Shown one piece after another: positions 1 to 6,178 of a stretch of 12,922 nucleotides of DNA. The notes under the pieces were generated by a model that saw nothing but the letters and a program-made list of their open reading frames with translations, had not been told where the DNA came from and searched no databases. The position numbers were made by a program, and so were the translations under genes. This DNA is from an uncultured Oscillibacter sp. (GTDB taxonomy: Bacteria > Bacillota > Clostridia > Oscillospirales > Oscillospiraceae), in contig URXS01000054.1 in the NCBI GenBank assembly GCA_900551885.1, positions 1 through 12,922 on the forward strand. Reading direction: 5' to 3'. Every line of letters begins with the position of its first letter. The stretch's first letter is position 1.

Positions 1-14
1 GTTGTCCAGGTAGA

Positions 15-635
15 TCACGGCTTGACCACCTTTCCGGCGCCGGCCAGCTTCTCCACAATGGTGTACATGTTGGTGACACCGCCCACCGCCAGCTTCTCCG
101 TCAGGCCATAGTGGTTGAGACAGGTGCCGCAGGTGAGGATCTCCACGCCCTGGGCCTCCATGTTCTTCAGGTCCTCCAGGGAATCGGAGCCTTCTGTGGT
201 GAGATGGGCGCCGCCATTATAAAAGAGAATGGTCCGGGGCAGCACCGGCAGTTGGCTGACGGCAAAGAGGAAGCCCTTCATCAATGTCCGGCCCAGCTCG
301 TCGCTGCCCCGTCCCATGACATCGGTGTCCACCGCCACCAGAAAATCTCCCCGGGCATCGGGAGCACAGGTCATCTCCGGCTCCTCCAGAGGCGCGGCGC
401 CCGCCGTCGGATCCGTCACCTCCATGGTCACAGAGAACCGCTGTTCACCCAGCTTCTCCGCCTTGGCGGTCAGATGGTGGCCGGAGGCCATCCGCTGGAG
501 GTTCTGCACAGCGATCTCATTGTCCACCAACACCTCCAGTATCCCCGGCTCCGTCATCTCCCCCAGAGCACGGGTGGCCTTCACCACCGGAATCGGGCAC
601 TGCTGCCCAATGGCGTCCACAGTGATCTTCTTCAT
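15..635 (-). CDS. yedF: YedF-type sulfurtransferase-like protein (TusA domain + DsrE-like domain)
   Basis: 206 residues with two domains. The N-terminal ~75 residues form a TusA/SirA-like domain with the hallmark CPxP motif (Cys13-Pro-Ile-Pro16), the Cys that carries persulfide or selenium in this superfamily. Residues ~95-206 are a DsrE/DsrF-like domain containing a CGTC pair (Cys169, Cys172). The two-domain layout matches the family annotated as sulfurtransferase-like selenium metabolism protein YedF, often found near selD/selA in Clostridia. No selenium gene is visible here, so a role in selenium or sulfur relay rests on the family only; substrate and partner are unknown. The ATG at 635 is preceded by a strong AGGAGG eight bases upstream, which fixes the start. 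It is transcribed divergently from the lysA-type gene, with its own candidate promoter at 674-702. Its 3' neighbour lies outside the window, so operon membership downstream cannot be judged. Confidence 0.9.
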   Translation of the reverse strand: MKKITVDAIGQQCPIPVVKATRALGEMTEPGILEVLVDNEIAVQNLQRMASGHHLTAKAEKLGEQRFSVTMEVTDPTAGAAPLEEPEMTCAPDARGDFLVAVDTDVMGRGSDELGRTLMKGFLFAVSQLPVLPRTILFYNGGAHLTTEGSDSLEDLKNMEAQGVEILTCGTCLNHYGLTEKLAVGGVTNMYTIVEKLAGAGKVVKP

Positions 636-673
636 GGCTGATTCCTCCTATACGTTCATTCTTGACGGTTTTC

Positions 674-702
674 ATTGTAATACGGCCCCAATCGGAAAAC
701 AA
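674..702 (-). promoter_or_regulatory. Candidate sigma-A promoter of yedF
   Basis: On the minus strand a TTGTTT -35-like box (697-702) and a TACAAT -10 box (674-679, five of six consensus bases) are separated by exactly 17 bases. Initiation would fall near 667, giving a leader of about 30 bases that contains the AGGAGG site. The -35 box is weak (three of six), so the call depends on the -10 box and the spacing. Confidence 0.5.
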
Positions 703-794
703 GGGCTGTTTTTTTCATAGAATAGCCCGGCTGCCAAGTAGTCTTTGTTTTCCGAGAAATTTTCCTGTGTGGCCGCCATTTTTCGGCAAATTCC

Positions 795-824
795 TTGACA
801 GAAGCGGTTCCGGCACCGTAAAAT
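795..824 (+). promoter_or_regulatory. Candidate sigma-A promoter of the diaminopimelate decarboxylase gene
   Basis: A perfect TTGACA (795-800) is followed after 18 bases by TAAAAT (819-824, five of six). Initiation near 831 leaves about 60 bases of leader before the ATG at 890. No lysine riboswitch or T-box is recognisable in that leader, so no lysine-responsive control is visible. Confidence 0.65.
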
Positions 825-889
825 AAAACCTGTTGTTCGCGGCCGCTTTCGGGCCGCCACTCTCAATGAAGGATTCGAGGTCTACTCCC

Positions 890-2146
890 ATGAAAACACC
901 TTTTGTCACCAAAGACCAGTTGGAGGCCATCGCCGCCAAATATCCCACCCCCTTCCACATCTACGATGAGCGGGGCATCCGGGAAAATGCCCGCCGGCTG
1001 AAGGCCGCCTTTGCGTGGAACCCCGGCTACCGGGAGTACTTCGCCGTAAAAGCCACCCCCACCCCCGCTATTTTGAAAATTCTCAAGGAAGAGGGTTGTG
1101 GCTGTGACTGCTCCTCCCTGACAGAACTGCTGATGGCGGAGAAGTGCGGTATTACCGGCGAGGATATCATGTTCTCCTCCAACGACACGCCCGCCGAGGA
1201 GTTCCAGCTTGCCAGCCGTCTGGGCGCCATCATCAATCTGGACGATCTGACGTTGGTGGACTATCTGGAGCAGTCCATCGGCTTTATTCCAAAGAAGATC
1301 TGCTGCCGCTTCAATCCCGGCGGCGTGTTCACCTTATCTAAAACCCGGGAGGGCTTCCAGGTGATGGACAACCCCGGCGACGCCAAGTACGGCATGACCC
1401 GGGCTCAGATCGCCCAGGCCTTTACCAGCCTGGCAGAAAAGGGTGCCCAGGAGTTTGGCATCCATGCCTTCCTGGCCTCCAACACGCTCTCCAATGACTA
1501 CTATCCCGCCCTGGCCCGGATCCTGTTCCGGTTGGCGGTGGAGCTGAAAGAGGAGACCGGCGTTCACATCACCTTTATCAATCTCTCCGGCGGCGTGGGT
1601 ATCCCCTACCGTCCCGAACAGCCGGAAAACGACATCGCTGCCATCGGCGAGGGTGTCCGGCAGGCCTATGAGGAGATTCTGGTGCCGGCCGGCATGGACG
1701 ACGTGGCGCTGTATACGGAGCTGGGCCGATTCATGCTGGCGCCCTACGGCCATCTGGTGACCCGGGCCATTCACGAAAAACACATCTACAAGGAGTATAT
1801 CGGCGTGGACGCCTGCGCCTGCAACCTGATGCGGCCCGCCATGTACGGCTCCTACCACCACATCACCGTCATGGGCAAGGAGAACGCCCCTTGCGACCAC
1901 AAGTACGACGTGGTGGGCGGCCTGTGCGAGAACAACGACAAATTCGCTGTGGATCGGATGCTGCCCAAGGTGAATATGGGAGATCTGCTGGTGATCCACG
2001 ACACCGGCGCCCACGGCCACGCCATGGGCTATAACTACAACGGCAAGCTGCGTTCCGCCGAGCTGCTGCTGAAGGAGGACGGCTCTGTGGAGCTGATCCG
2101 CCGGGCGGAGACCGTGGAAGACTACTTCTCCACTCTGGTGTGGTGA
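890..2146 (+). CDS. lysA: Diaminopimelate decarboxylase, divergent clostridial branch
   Basis: Fold-III PLP decarboxylase of 418 residues, the last step of lysine synthesis (meso-diaminopimelate to lysine and CO2; cytosolic). Visible features are the PLP Schiff-base lysine in EYFAVKA (Lys54), a glycine-rich phosphate-binding loop SGGVG (233-237), ExGR (Glu278-Arg280), the catalytic-Cys region GGLCENND (Cys346) and a C-terminal GYNYNG segment that places the substrate-site Tyr. Several motifs differ from textbook LysA: HAFLASNT near residue 192 where HxHIGSQ is usual, and VDACACNLMRP near 306 where a GGMNDLIRP-like string is usual. A related amino-acid decarboxylase specificity cannot be fully excluded. 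The ATG at 890 was chosen over in-frame ATGs at 833 and 866 because GAGGT (877-881) lies eight bases before it and the alignable N-terminus (MKTPFVTKDQL) begins there. It is monocistronic, with its own promoter and terminator. Confidence 0.87.
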   Translation: MKTPFVTKDQLEAIAAKYPTPFHIYDERGIRENARRLKAAFAWNPGYREYFAVKATPTPAILKILKEEGCGCDCSSLTELLMAEKCGITGEDIMFSSNDTPAEEFQLASRLGAIINLDDLTLVDYLEQSIGFIPKKICCRFNPGGVFTLSKTREGFQVMDNPGDAKYGMTRAQIAQAFTSLAEKGAQEFGIHAFLASNTLSNDYYPALARILFRLAVELKEETGVHITFINLSGGVGIPYRPEQPENDIAAIGEGVRQAYEEILVPAGMDDVALYTELGRFMLAPYGHLVTRAIHEKHIYKEYIGVDACACNLMRPAMYGSYHHITVMGKENAPCDHKYDVVGGLCENNDKFAVDRMLPKVNMGDLLVIHDTGAHGHAMGYNYNGKLRSAELLLKEDGSVELIRRAETVEDYFSTLVW

Positions 2147-2156
2147 AAAAACAGCA

Positions 2157-2187
2157 AAGGACCGGCTCTGAGAGCCGGTCCTTTTTT
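2157..2187 (+). terminator. Intrinsic terminator after lysA, probably also used from the other side
   Basis: A hairpin with arms GGACCGGCTC (2159-2168) and GAGCCGGTCC (2172-2181) and a TGA loop is followed by six Ts (2182-2187). The stem can be extended by flanking A-T pairs. Six As at about 2146-2151 on the other side would give the minus-strand transcript of the convergent glyoxalase gene a T-run too, though set back a few bases from the stem. Confidence 0.87.
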
Positions 2188-2191
2188 GTGC

Positions 2192-2560
2192 TTACCGGGT
2201 GGGGATGATCTCAATCCAATAGCCGTCCGGATCAGTAATAAAGTATATTCCCATGGCCGGGTTCTCAAAACAGATGCAACCCATAGCGGCGTGGCGGGCG
2301 TGGGCCGCCTCGTAGTCGTCAGCCCGCAGGGCCAGATGGAACTCGCACTCCCCCAGGTCGTATTTCTGGGGATGGTCTCGCAGCGCCGTCAGCTCCAGGC
2401 GGAAATCCGTCTTGCCATCACCGAGATAGACGATGATGAAGCTACCGTCCTCGGCCACTTTCCGCTCTCCCACCGGCTCCAGGTCCAGCGCCTCTTTGTA
2501 GAACGCCAGAGACTTGTCCAGATCGGACACATTGAAATTAAAATGGTTGAATGTCAGCAT
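2192..2560 (-). CDS. Glyoxalase I-like VOC-family metalloenzyme
   Basis: A 122-residue vicinal-oxygen-chelate protein. The four metal-ligand positions of bacterial glyoxalase I are present in order and at nearly identical spacing: His6, Glu56 (FRLEL), His75 (CEFHLAL) and Glu117 (GYWIEIIP). The signature DPDGYWIEI (110-118) is typical of lactoylglutathione-lyase-like proteins. Length (about 120-135 in the family) and ligands support a metal-dependent lyase or isomerase that may detoxify methylglyoxal adducts, but the thiol cofactor is unknown and many VOC proteins with this annotation act on other substrates. The ATG at 2560 is preferred over the in-frame GTG at 2569: GGGGAGG (2569-2575) overlaps that GTG and lies eight bases before the ATG, and starting at 2560 places the first ligand His at residue 6, as in the family. 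The gene stands alone between two plus-strand genes, ending five bases after the shared terminator. Confidence 0.85.
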   Translation of the reverse strand: MLTFNHFNFNVSDLDKSLAFYKEALDLEPVGERKVAEDGSFIIVYLGDGKTDFRLELTALRDHPQKYDLGECEFHLALRADDYEAAHARHAAMGCICFENPAMGIYFITDPDGYWIEIIPTR

Positions 2561-2684
2561 GTGTTTCACCTCCCCGACAGTATACCATGCGGTTGCCGGG
2601 GACTGTCAAGATACAATCTGACAGAGCTATGGAAATTGCACAATTCCCGCCGCCAAGATTCTACGCTTTTGTGCCCATTCCCGC

Positions 2685-2713
2685 TTGTCCGGGTTCCTGC
2701 GCCGTGGTAAACT
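2685..2713 (+). promoter_or_regulatory. Candidate feoA promoter (extended -10)
   Basis: TTGTCC (2685-2690) and TAAACT (2708-2713) are separated by 17 bases, with a TGG immediately before the -10 box that fits an extended -10. Both hexamers match only four of six consensus bases. Initiation would be near 2720, exactly where the GTTAG/CTAAC inverted repeat begins. Confidence 0.42.
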
Positions 2714-2720
2714 TGAAATT

Positions 2721-2736
2721 GTTAGATAAAGCTAAC
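2721..2736 (+). promoter_or_regulatory. Inverted repeat resembling a DtxR/IdeR/MntR-type metal operator
   Basis: GTTAG (2721-2725) and CTAAC (2732-2736) form a perfect 5-base inverted repeat around ATAAAG. The half sites resemble the TTAG...CTAA core of DtxR-family iron or manganese repressor boxes. The position, at the inferred start of feoA transcription and 17 bases before the ATG, suits a repressor. The site is short and AT-rich, and Fur-type control is not excluded. Confidence 0.35.
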
Positions 2737-2753
2737 TTTCGGGAGGGATACAC

Positions 2754-2984
2754 ATGACACTGGATATGTTGCCTCTGGGACAGGAGGCCGTGATCACTGC
2801 CGTGGACGGCGAGGGGGCTCTGCGCTGCCACCTGCTGGATATGGGGCTGATTCCCCGCACCACTGTGCGGGTGGAAAAGGTGGCTCCCCTGGGGGACCCT
2901 ATTGAGCTTCGGGTGCGGGGCTATGCTCTGTCACTGCGAAAAGAGGATGCCCGGAACATTACTGTGGAGGTGAAGAAGCCGTGA
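2754..2984 (+). CDS. feoA: FeoA, ferrous iron transport accessory protein
   Basis: A 76-residue cytosolic SH3-like protein of the FeoA family. Recognisable features are the LPLGQEAVITAV opening, the LLDMGLIPRTTVRVEKVAPLG centre and the ELRVRGYALSLRKEDARNI C-terminal strand pattern. FeoA is thought to act on the cytoplasmic side of FeoB, modulating its GTP-driven Fe2+ uptake. The length is typical. The start at 2754 follows GGGAGG by seven bases. The stop overlaps the start of feoB in a GTGA arrangement, so the two are translationally coupled. An inverted repeat resembling a metal-repressor operator lies just upstream, consistent with iron-responsive expression. Confidence 0.94.
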   Translation: MTLDMLPLGQEAVITAVDGEGALRCHLLDMGLIPRTTVRVEKVAPLGDPIELRVRGYALSLRKEDARNITVEVKKP

Positions 2985-4984
2985 TTTTCGCCCTGGCCGG
3001 CAATCAAAACTGCGGCAAAACCACGCTGTTCAACCAGCTCACCGGCTCCAACCAACATGTGGGCAACTTTCCCGGTGTCACCGTAGATCAGAAGTCCGGC
3101 GCCATCCGGGGCCAAAAGGACTGTACCGTGGTAGACCTGCCGGGCATTTACTCCATCCGACCCTATACGCCGGAGGAGATCGTCACCCGGGACTTCATCC
3201 TGAATCAGAAGCCTGACGGCATCATCAATATCGTGGACGCCACCAATATCGAGCGGAACCTGTACCTGACGCTGCAGTTGATGGAAATGCGTATCCCCAT
3301 GGTGCTGGCATTGAACATGATGGACGAGGTGACCAGCGGTGGCGGCACCATTGATGTGAAGGGCCTCAGCCAGGCTCTGGGCATTCCGGTGGTACCCATT
3401 TCCGCTGTAAAGAACCAGGGCGTGGACGAGCTGGTGCGGATCGCTGTCTCCACAGCGAAAAATAAAGTCTATCCCACGGTGTACGACTTCTGCTCTCCCG
3501 GCCCGGTCCATCGCTGCATCCACGCGGTGGTCCACCAGATCGAGGACCACGCGGAGGCCGCCGGTATCCCGGTGCGCTTCGCCGCCACCAAGCTAATCGA
3601 GGGAGACAAGGATATTTGCACCCGGCTGAACCTGGATCAGAACGAACTGGAGCTGATCGAGCACAGCGTTCAGGAGATGGAGACCGAGCACGGCATGGAC
3701 CGCAACGCCGCCCTGGCAGACATGCGTTACAACTTTATCGAGAGCGTCTGCGCCGGTAATGTGGTCAAGTGTCATGAATCCCGGGAGCGGCAGCGCAGCG
3801 AGACCATTGACCGAGTCGTTACCAACCGGTATCTGGCCCTGCCGCTGTTCTTTGCGATTATGCTGGCCATTTTCTATCTGACCTTCGACGTCATTGGTGC
3901 CGTCCTGTCGGACCTGCTGGCGGCAGGTATTGATTCCCTCACCGCCGCCGTGGATGCGGGACTGACAGCCTACGGTCTGAACCCGGTGGTCCACAGTCTG
4001 GTAATTGACGGTGTATTTGCCGGAGTGGGCAGTGTACTGAGCTTTTTGCCCATTATCGTGGTCCTTTTCTTCTTTCTCTCCATTCTGGAAGACACCGGCT
4101 ACATGGCCCGTGTGGCCTTTGTCATGGACCAGTTGCTGCGGAAGATCGGCCTGTCCGGCCGCAGTATCGTGCCGATGCTGATCGGCTTCGGCTGCTCCGT
4201 GCCTGCCATTATGTCCACCCGGACCCTGGCCTCGGAGCGGGACCGGCGCATGACGATTCTCCTGACACCCTTTATGAGCTGCTCGGCAAAGATCCCCATT
4301 TACGGCGTGTTTACCGCCGCCTTCTTTCCCCGCTGGCGGGCTCTGGTGATGATCGGGCTGTATCTGCTGGGAATTTTGGTGGGTATTCTGGCCGCCAAGG
4401 TCCTGGGAGCCACCGCTTTCCGGGGCAACCCGGTACCCTTCGTCATGGAGCTGCCCAATTACCGCTTCCCCTCCCTGAAAAGTGTGGGACAGCTCTGCTG
4501 GGACAAGGCCAAGGATTTTCTGACCCGGGCCTTCACCATCATCTTCGTGGCCACCATCGTGGTGTGGTTCCTCCAGACCTTTGACACCCGGCTGAACCTG
4601 GTGACCGACAGCGCCAACAGCCTGCTGGCCACTGTGGGCGCCTGGATCGCTCCCCTGTTCACCCCCCTGGGCTTTGGGGACTGGCGGGTATCCACGTCCC
4701 TTATTACCGGCTTCATCGCCAAGGAGTCCGTCATCTCCACCCTGGGCATTCTCACCGGTGCCGGGTCTGAGGTAGGCGCCACACTGGGCACATTGTTTAC
4801 CCCCGTCACTGCCGTCAGTTTTCTGGCCTTCACCCTGCTGTACACCCCCTGTGTGGCAGCCATCTCCGCTGTGCGCCGGGAACTGAATTCCGGCTGGAAG
4901 GCCGCTGGCGTCTCCCTGAACCAATGCGTGATCGCCTGGGTGGTGGCCTTCATTGTGTATCATCTGGCATTGCTGGTACTGTAA
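2981..4984 (+). CDS. feoB: FeoB, GTP-driven ferrous iron transporter
   Basis: 667 residues: an N-terminal G domain plus a polytopic membrane domain that imports Fe2+. G-protein motifs are G1 GNQNCGKT (7-14), G2 region NFPGVTVD (Thr34), G3 DLPG (52-55), G4 NMMD (112-115) and G5 SAV (141-143). A helical GDI-like region (~170-275) precedes the first membrane helix (~286). Family membrane signatures are the Gate-like segments around VGSVLSFLPIIVV (350-362), GFGCSVPA (402-409, Cys404) and MSCSAKIP (432-439, Cys434). At 667 residues it is at the short end for the family (about 600-800), with no C-terminal HTH or long Cys-rich tail; that role may be filled by the separate Cys-rich peptide immediately downstream. 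Initiation is at a GTG overlapping the feoA stop by four bases, with GGAGG about ten bases upstream inside feoA. Confidence 0.97.
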   Translation: MIFALAGNQNCGKTTLFNQLTGSNQHVGNFPGVTVDQKSGAIRGQKDCTVVDLPGIYSIRPYTPEEIVTRDFILNQKPDGIINIVDATNIERNLYLTLQLMEMRIPMVLALNMMDEVTSGGGTIDVKGLSQALGIPVVPISAVKNQGVDELVRIAVSTAKNKVYPTVYDFCSPGPVHRCIHAVVHQIEDHAEAAGIPVRFAATKLIEGDKDICTRLNLDQNELELIEHSVQEMETEHGMDRNAALADMRYNFIESVCAGNVVKCHESRERQRSETIDRVVTNRYLALPLFFAIMLAIFYLTFDVIGAVLSDLLAAGIDSLTAAVDAGLTAYGLNPVVHSLVIDGVFAGVGSVLSFLPIIVVLFFFLSILEDTGYMARVAFVMDQLLRKIGLSGRSIVPMLIGFGCSVPAIMSTRTLASERDRRMTILLTPFMSCSAKIPIYGVFTAAFFPRWRALVMIGLYLLGILVGILAAKVLGATAFRGNPVPFVMELPNYRFPSLKSVGQLCWDKAKDFLTRAFTIIFVATIVVWFLQTFDTRLNLVTDSANSLLATVGAWIAPLFTPLGFGDWRVSTSLITGFIAKESVISTLGILTGAGSEVGATLGTLFTPVTAVSFLAFTLLYTPCVAAISAVRRELNSGWKAAGVSLNQCVIAWVVAFIVYHLALLVL

Positions 4985-4995
4985 GGAGGGTGCCA

Positions 4996-5115
4996 ATGGA
5001 ACTGTTGATCCTGCTGGCTCTGGGAGCTTGGCTGGTATTCGCCCTTCGGTCCTGCCGCCGTCATGGCGGTGCCTGCGGCGGTGACTGCGCCCATTGTCAG
5101 GGCTGCAAAAAGTGA
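4996..5115 (+). CDS. FeoB-associated Cys-rich membrane peptide
   Basis: A 39-residue peptide with one N-terminal membrane helix (~2-17, MELLILLALGAWLVFAL) and a short basic, cysteine-rich tail containing Cys20, Cys27, Cys31, Cys34 and Cys37 (pattern C-x6-C-x3-C-x2-C-x2-C). This matches the family annotated as FeoB-associated Cys-rich membrane protein, found directly after feoB in Firmicutes. The tail probably faces the cytosol, given its basic residues next to the helix, and may bind Fe2+ or a metal cluster at the FeoB exit; that is inference. A longer in-frame reading begins at 4924 inside feoB, but AAGGAGG (4983-4989) sits six bases before the ATG at 4996 and the hydrophobic helix starts right there. 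It lies 11 bases after the feoB stop, so it is in the same transcript, which ends at the terminator 5126-5155. Confidence 0.86.
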   Translation: MELLILLALGAWLVFALRSCRRHGGACGGDCAHCQGCKK

Positions 5116-5125
5116 ATGTACATCC

Positions 5126-5155
5126 AAAAAGGCCGCCCGAATGGGCGGCCTTTTT
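5126..5155. terminator. Bidirectional intrinsic terminator between the feo operon and thiT
   Basis: AAAAAGGCCGCCC (5126-5138), loop GAAT, GGGCGGCCTTTTT (5143-5155). The arms are perfectly complementary, with an A-run on one side and a T-run on the other, so the structure works in both directions. It ends the feo mRNA from the left and the thiT mRNA from the right. Confidence 0.93.
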
Positions 5156-5213
5156 CCATGAATATGACAATGTCAAACGACGGTCGCCGTTGGGACGCTT
5201 TGCACCCCCTGGC

Positions 5214-5876
5214 TTACCGCACCGCGCTTCTGCTCACCCGTTCCAGGGCCTTGCCGACTGCCGGGATCTTCAGCACAATTACGGTAATGATGCCCTCCGC
5301 CAGCAGGTAGCTGTAATTATAAACAATGGGGTACACTGCCTTCAGGGACTGGGGGAAGTTCTCCGGCATATAGTCCATCCAGTACAGATACCCGCCCAGG
5401 GAATGGAAAAAGCCCCGGGCCAGCACCGCCACGATGTAGCCGATGAGCAGACCGTTCTTCTTCCCCCGGAACAAGCCGGAAAGACCCAGGGCCGCGAAGG
5501 CGAACACATAATCGCAGCAGACCTGGAACAGCGTCAGGAAATAGGGCTCCTGCAAGAATTGCAGGATACCGTAGGCCAGACCCACCATAACGCCGGTGCG
5601 GACACCGTACCAATACCCGATCAGCACGATGAACAGCATGCTCAAAAGAGTTACAGACCCACCGTAGGGCATCTCAATGGGCTTGATGAAGGACGTGACG
5701 TAGGCCAGGGCCACTGCCATGGCGCAGTAGGCCAGGTGCCGGGCGCTCATGCCCTTTTTCTCTTTTCCGCCGGACAGGGCCAGGCCCGCCAGCAAAAAGG
5801 CCACCATCAGGATGACGCTGAAAACATATCCGGCTGTGGTGAGGCCCCCCTCGGCATTGACGAACAGTTGCAGCAT
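5214..5876 (-). CDS. thiT: ThiT-type thiamine-binding S component of an ECF transporter
   Basis: A 220-residue integral membrane protein with six or seven hydrophobic segments (~13-33, 50-66, 74-90, 94-108, 113-137, 144-160, 186-205). Segments typical of ThiT are MPYGGSVTLLSML (69-81), where the family has a GGxxTLxxMxP-like string, and the aromatic EPYFLTLFQ...DY region (110-123), which in ThiT lines the thiamine pocket. A TPP riboswitch directly upstream independently supports thiamine as substrate. It should pair with a shared EcfA/EcfA'/EcfT module encoded elsewhere (group II ECF). Compared with the ~180-residue Lactococcus protein it has an extra N-terminal helix. The start at 5876 rather than the upstream in-frame ATG at 5906 is chosen because AAGGAGG (5886-5892) lies nine bases before it. 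Monocistronic on present evidence. Confidence 0.9.
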   Translation of the reverse strand: MLQLFVNAEGGLTTAGYVFSVILMVAFLLAGLALSGGKEKKGMSARHLAYCAMAVALAYVTSFIKPIEMPYGGSVTLLSMLFIVLIGYWYGVRTGVMVGLAYGILQFLQEPYFLTLFQVCCDYVFAFAALGLSGLFRGKKNGLLIGYIVAVLARGFFHSLGGYLYWMDYMPENFPQSLKAVYPIVYNYSYLLAEGIITVIVLKIPAVGKALERVSRSAVR

Positions 5877-5964
5877 AGAGATCTTCCTCCTTGTTGTTCT
5901 GACCATGGACCGGCGCGCTCTCCACAGGGCATATCTCCGCTTCCGGGTGGCAGTAGGCGGGACG

Positions 5965-5999
5965 AAAAAAACGCCTTCCCGGGCTGCCGGGAAGGCGTT
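5965..5999 (-). terminator. Terminator between the TPP riboswitch and thiT (likely riboswitch expression platform)
   Basis: On the minus strand, AACGCCTTCCCGG, a short loop and CCGGGAAGGCGTT form a near-perfect 13-base-pair stem followed by a run of Ts (ending near 5965). It lies about 35 bases after the aptamer and about 90 bases before the thiT start codon, the position of an attenuator. A second small palindrome, GGGGATATCCCC (6007-6018), lies between aptamer and terminator and may take part in switching. Confidence 0.87.
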
Positions 6000-6032
6000 G
6001 GTACACGGGGATATCCCCGCGCGTCGATCATT

Positions 6033-6120
6033 GACGGCTCCCTACGTTGGCATTACCCACATCAGGTCACGGGTCGAAGCTCCCAGCTTCCTCTCAGCCT
6101 GTTGTACAAGCTCCCCGGTC
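6033..6120 (-). promoter_or_regulatory. TPP riboswitch (THI element)
   Basis: Reading the minus strand, the conserved THI blocks appear in order: GGGGAGC at the P1/P2 start (near 6117), GGCTGAGAGG (near 6090-6099), GACCCGTGACCTGA (near 6061-6074), then TGTGGGTAATGCC and GTAGGGA (to about 6038). These form the two-arm thiamine-pyrophosphate aptamer. The closing helix can pair GACCGG (6115-6120) with CCGTC (6033-6037), leaving one bulged base. Together with the downstream terminator it predicts transcriptional shut-off of thiT when TPP is abundant. Confidence 0.96.
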
Positions 6121-6145
6121 CACAATCTATCAAATTAACGAAATG

Positions 6146-6174
6146 ATATTATCATGTTTCGACGGGCATTGCAA
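6146..6174 (-). promoter_or_regulatory. Candidate promoter of the thiT riboswitch transcript
   Basis: On the minus strand TTGCAA (6169-6174) and TAATAT (6146-6151) are separated by 17 bases, with TGA before the -10 box (extended -10). Initiation near 6139 places the TPP aptamer about 20 bases into the RNA. The -35 box starts only a few bases after the corA stop codon. Confidence 0.52.
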
Positions 6175-6178
6175 GCCC

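Noticed and set aside
703..727. GGGCT...AGCCC inverted repeat with a T-run in the yedF/lysA divergent region
   Set aside because: Only five GC-containing pairs around a 15-base loop, with the Ts inside the loop rather than after the stem; not a terminator and no known operator match.
1334..2020. Open frame of 228 codons antisense to the diaminopimelate decarboxylase
   Set aside because: Valine/histidine/glycine-rich shadow of the PLP enzyme's codons, with no recognisable domain and no ribosome site.
2579..2609. Minus-strand TTGACA and TATACT before the glyoxalase-like gene, a tempting promoter
   Set aside because: The spacer is 19 bases and initiation would fall at about 2572, inside the Shine-Dalgarno (2569-2575). 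A weaker pair, TTTCCA/TATCTT further upstream, is possible but too poor to list.
3593..5176. Open frame of 527 codons on the minus strand, antisense to feoB
   Set aside because: It is a composition artefact opposite a clear FeoB. Its product is low-complexity, rich in Gly, Gln, His and Asp, and lacks membrane or domain signatures; no proper ribosome site is apparent.
5094..6146. Plus-strand open frame of 350 codons across thiT and the TPP riboswitch
   Set aside because: It runs antisense to thiT and through a terminator and riboswitch; the translated sequence is His/Gln/Gly-rich with no family resemblance.
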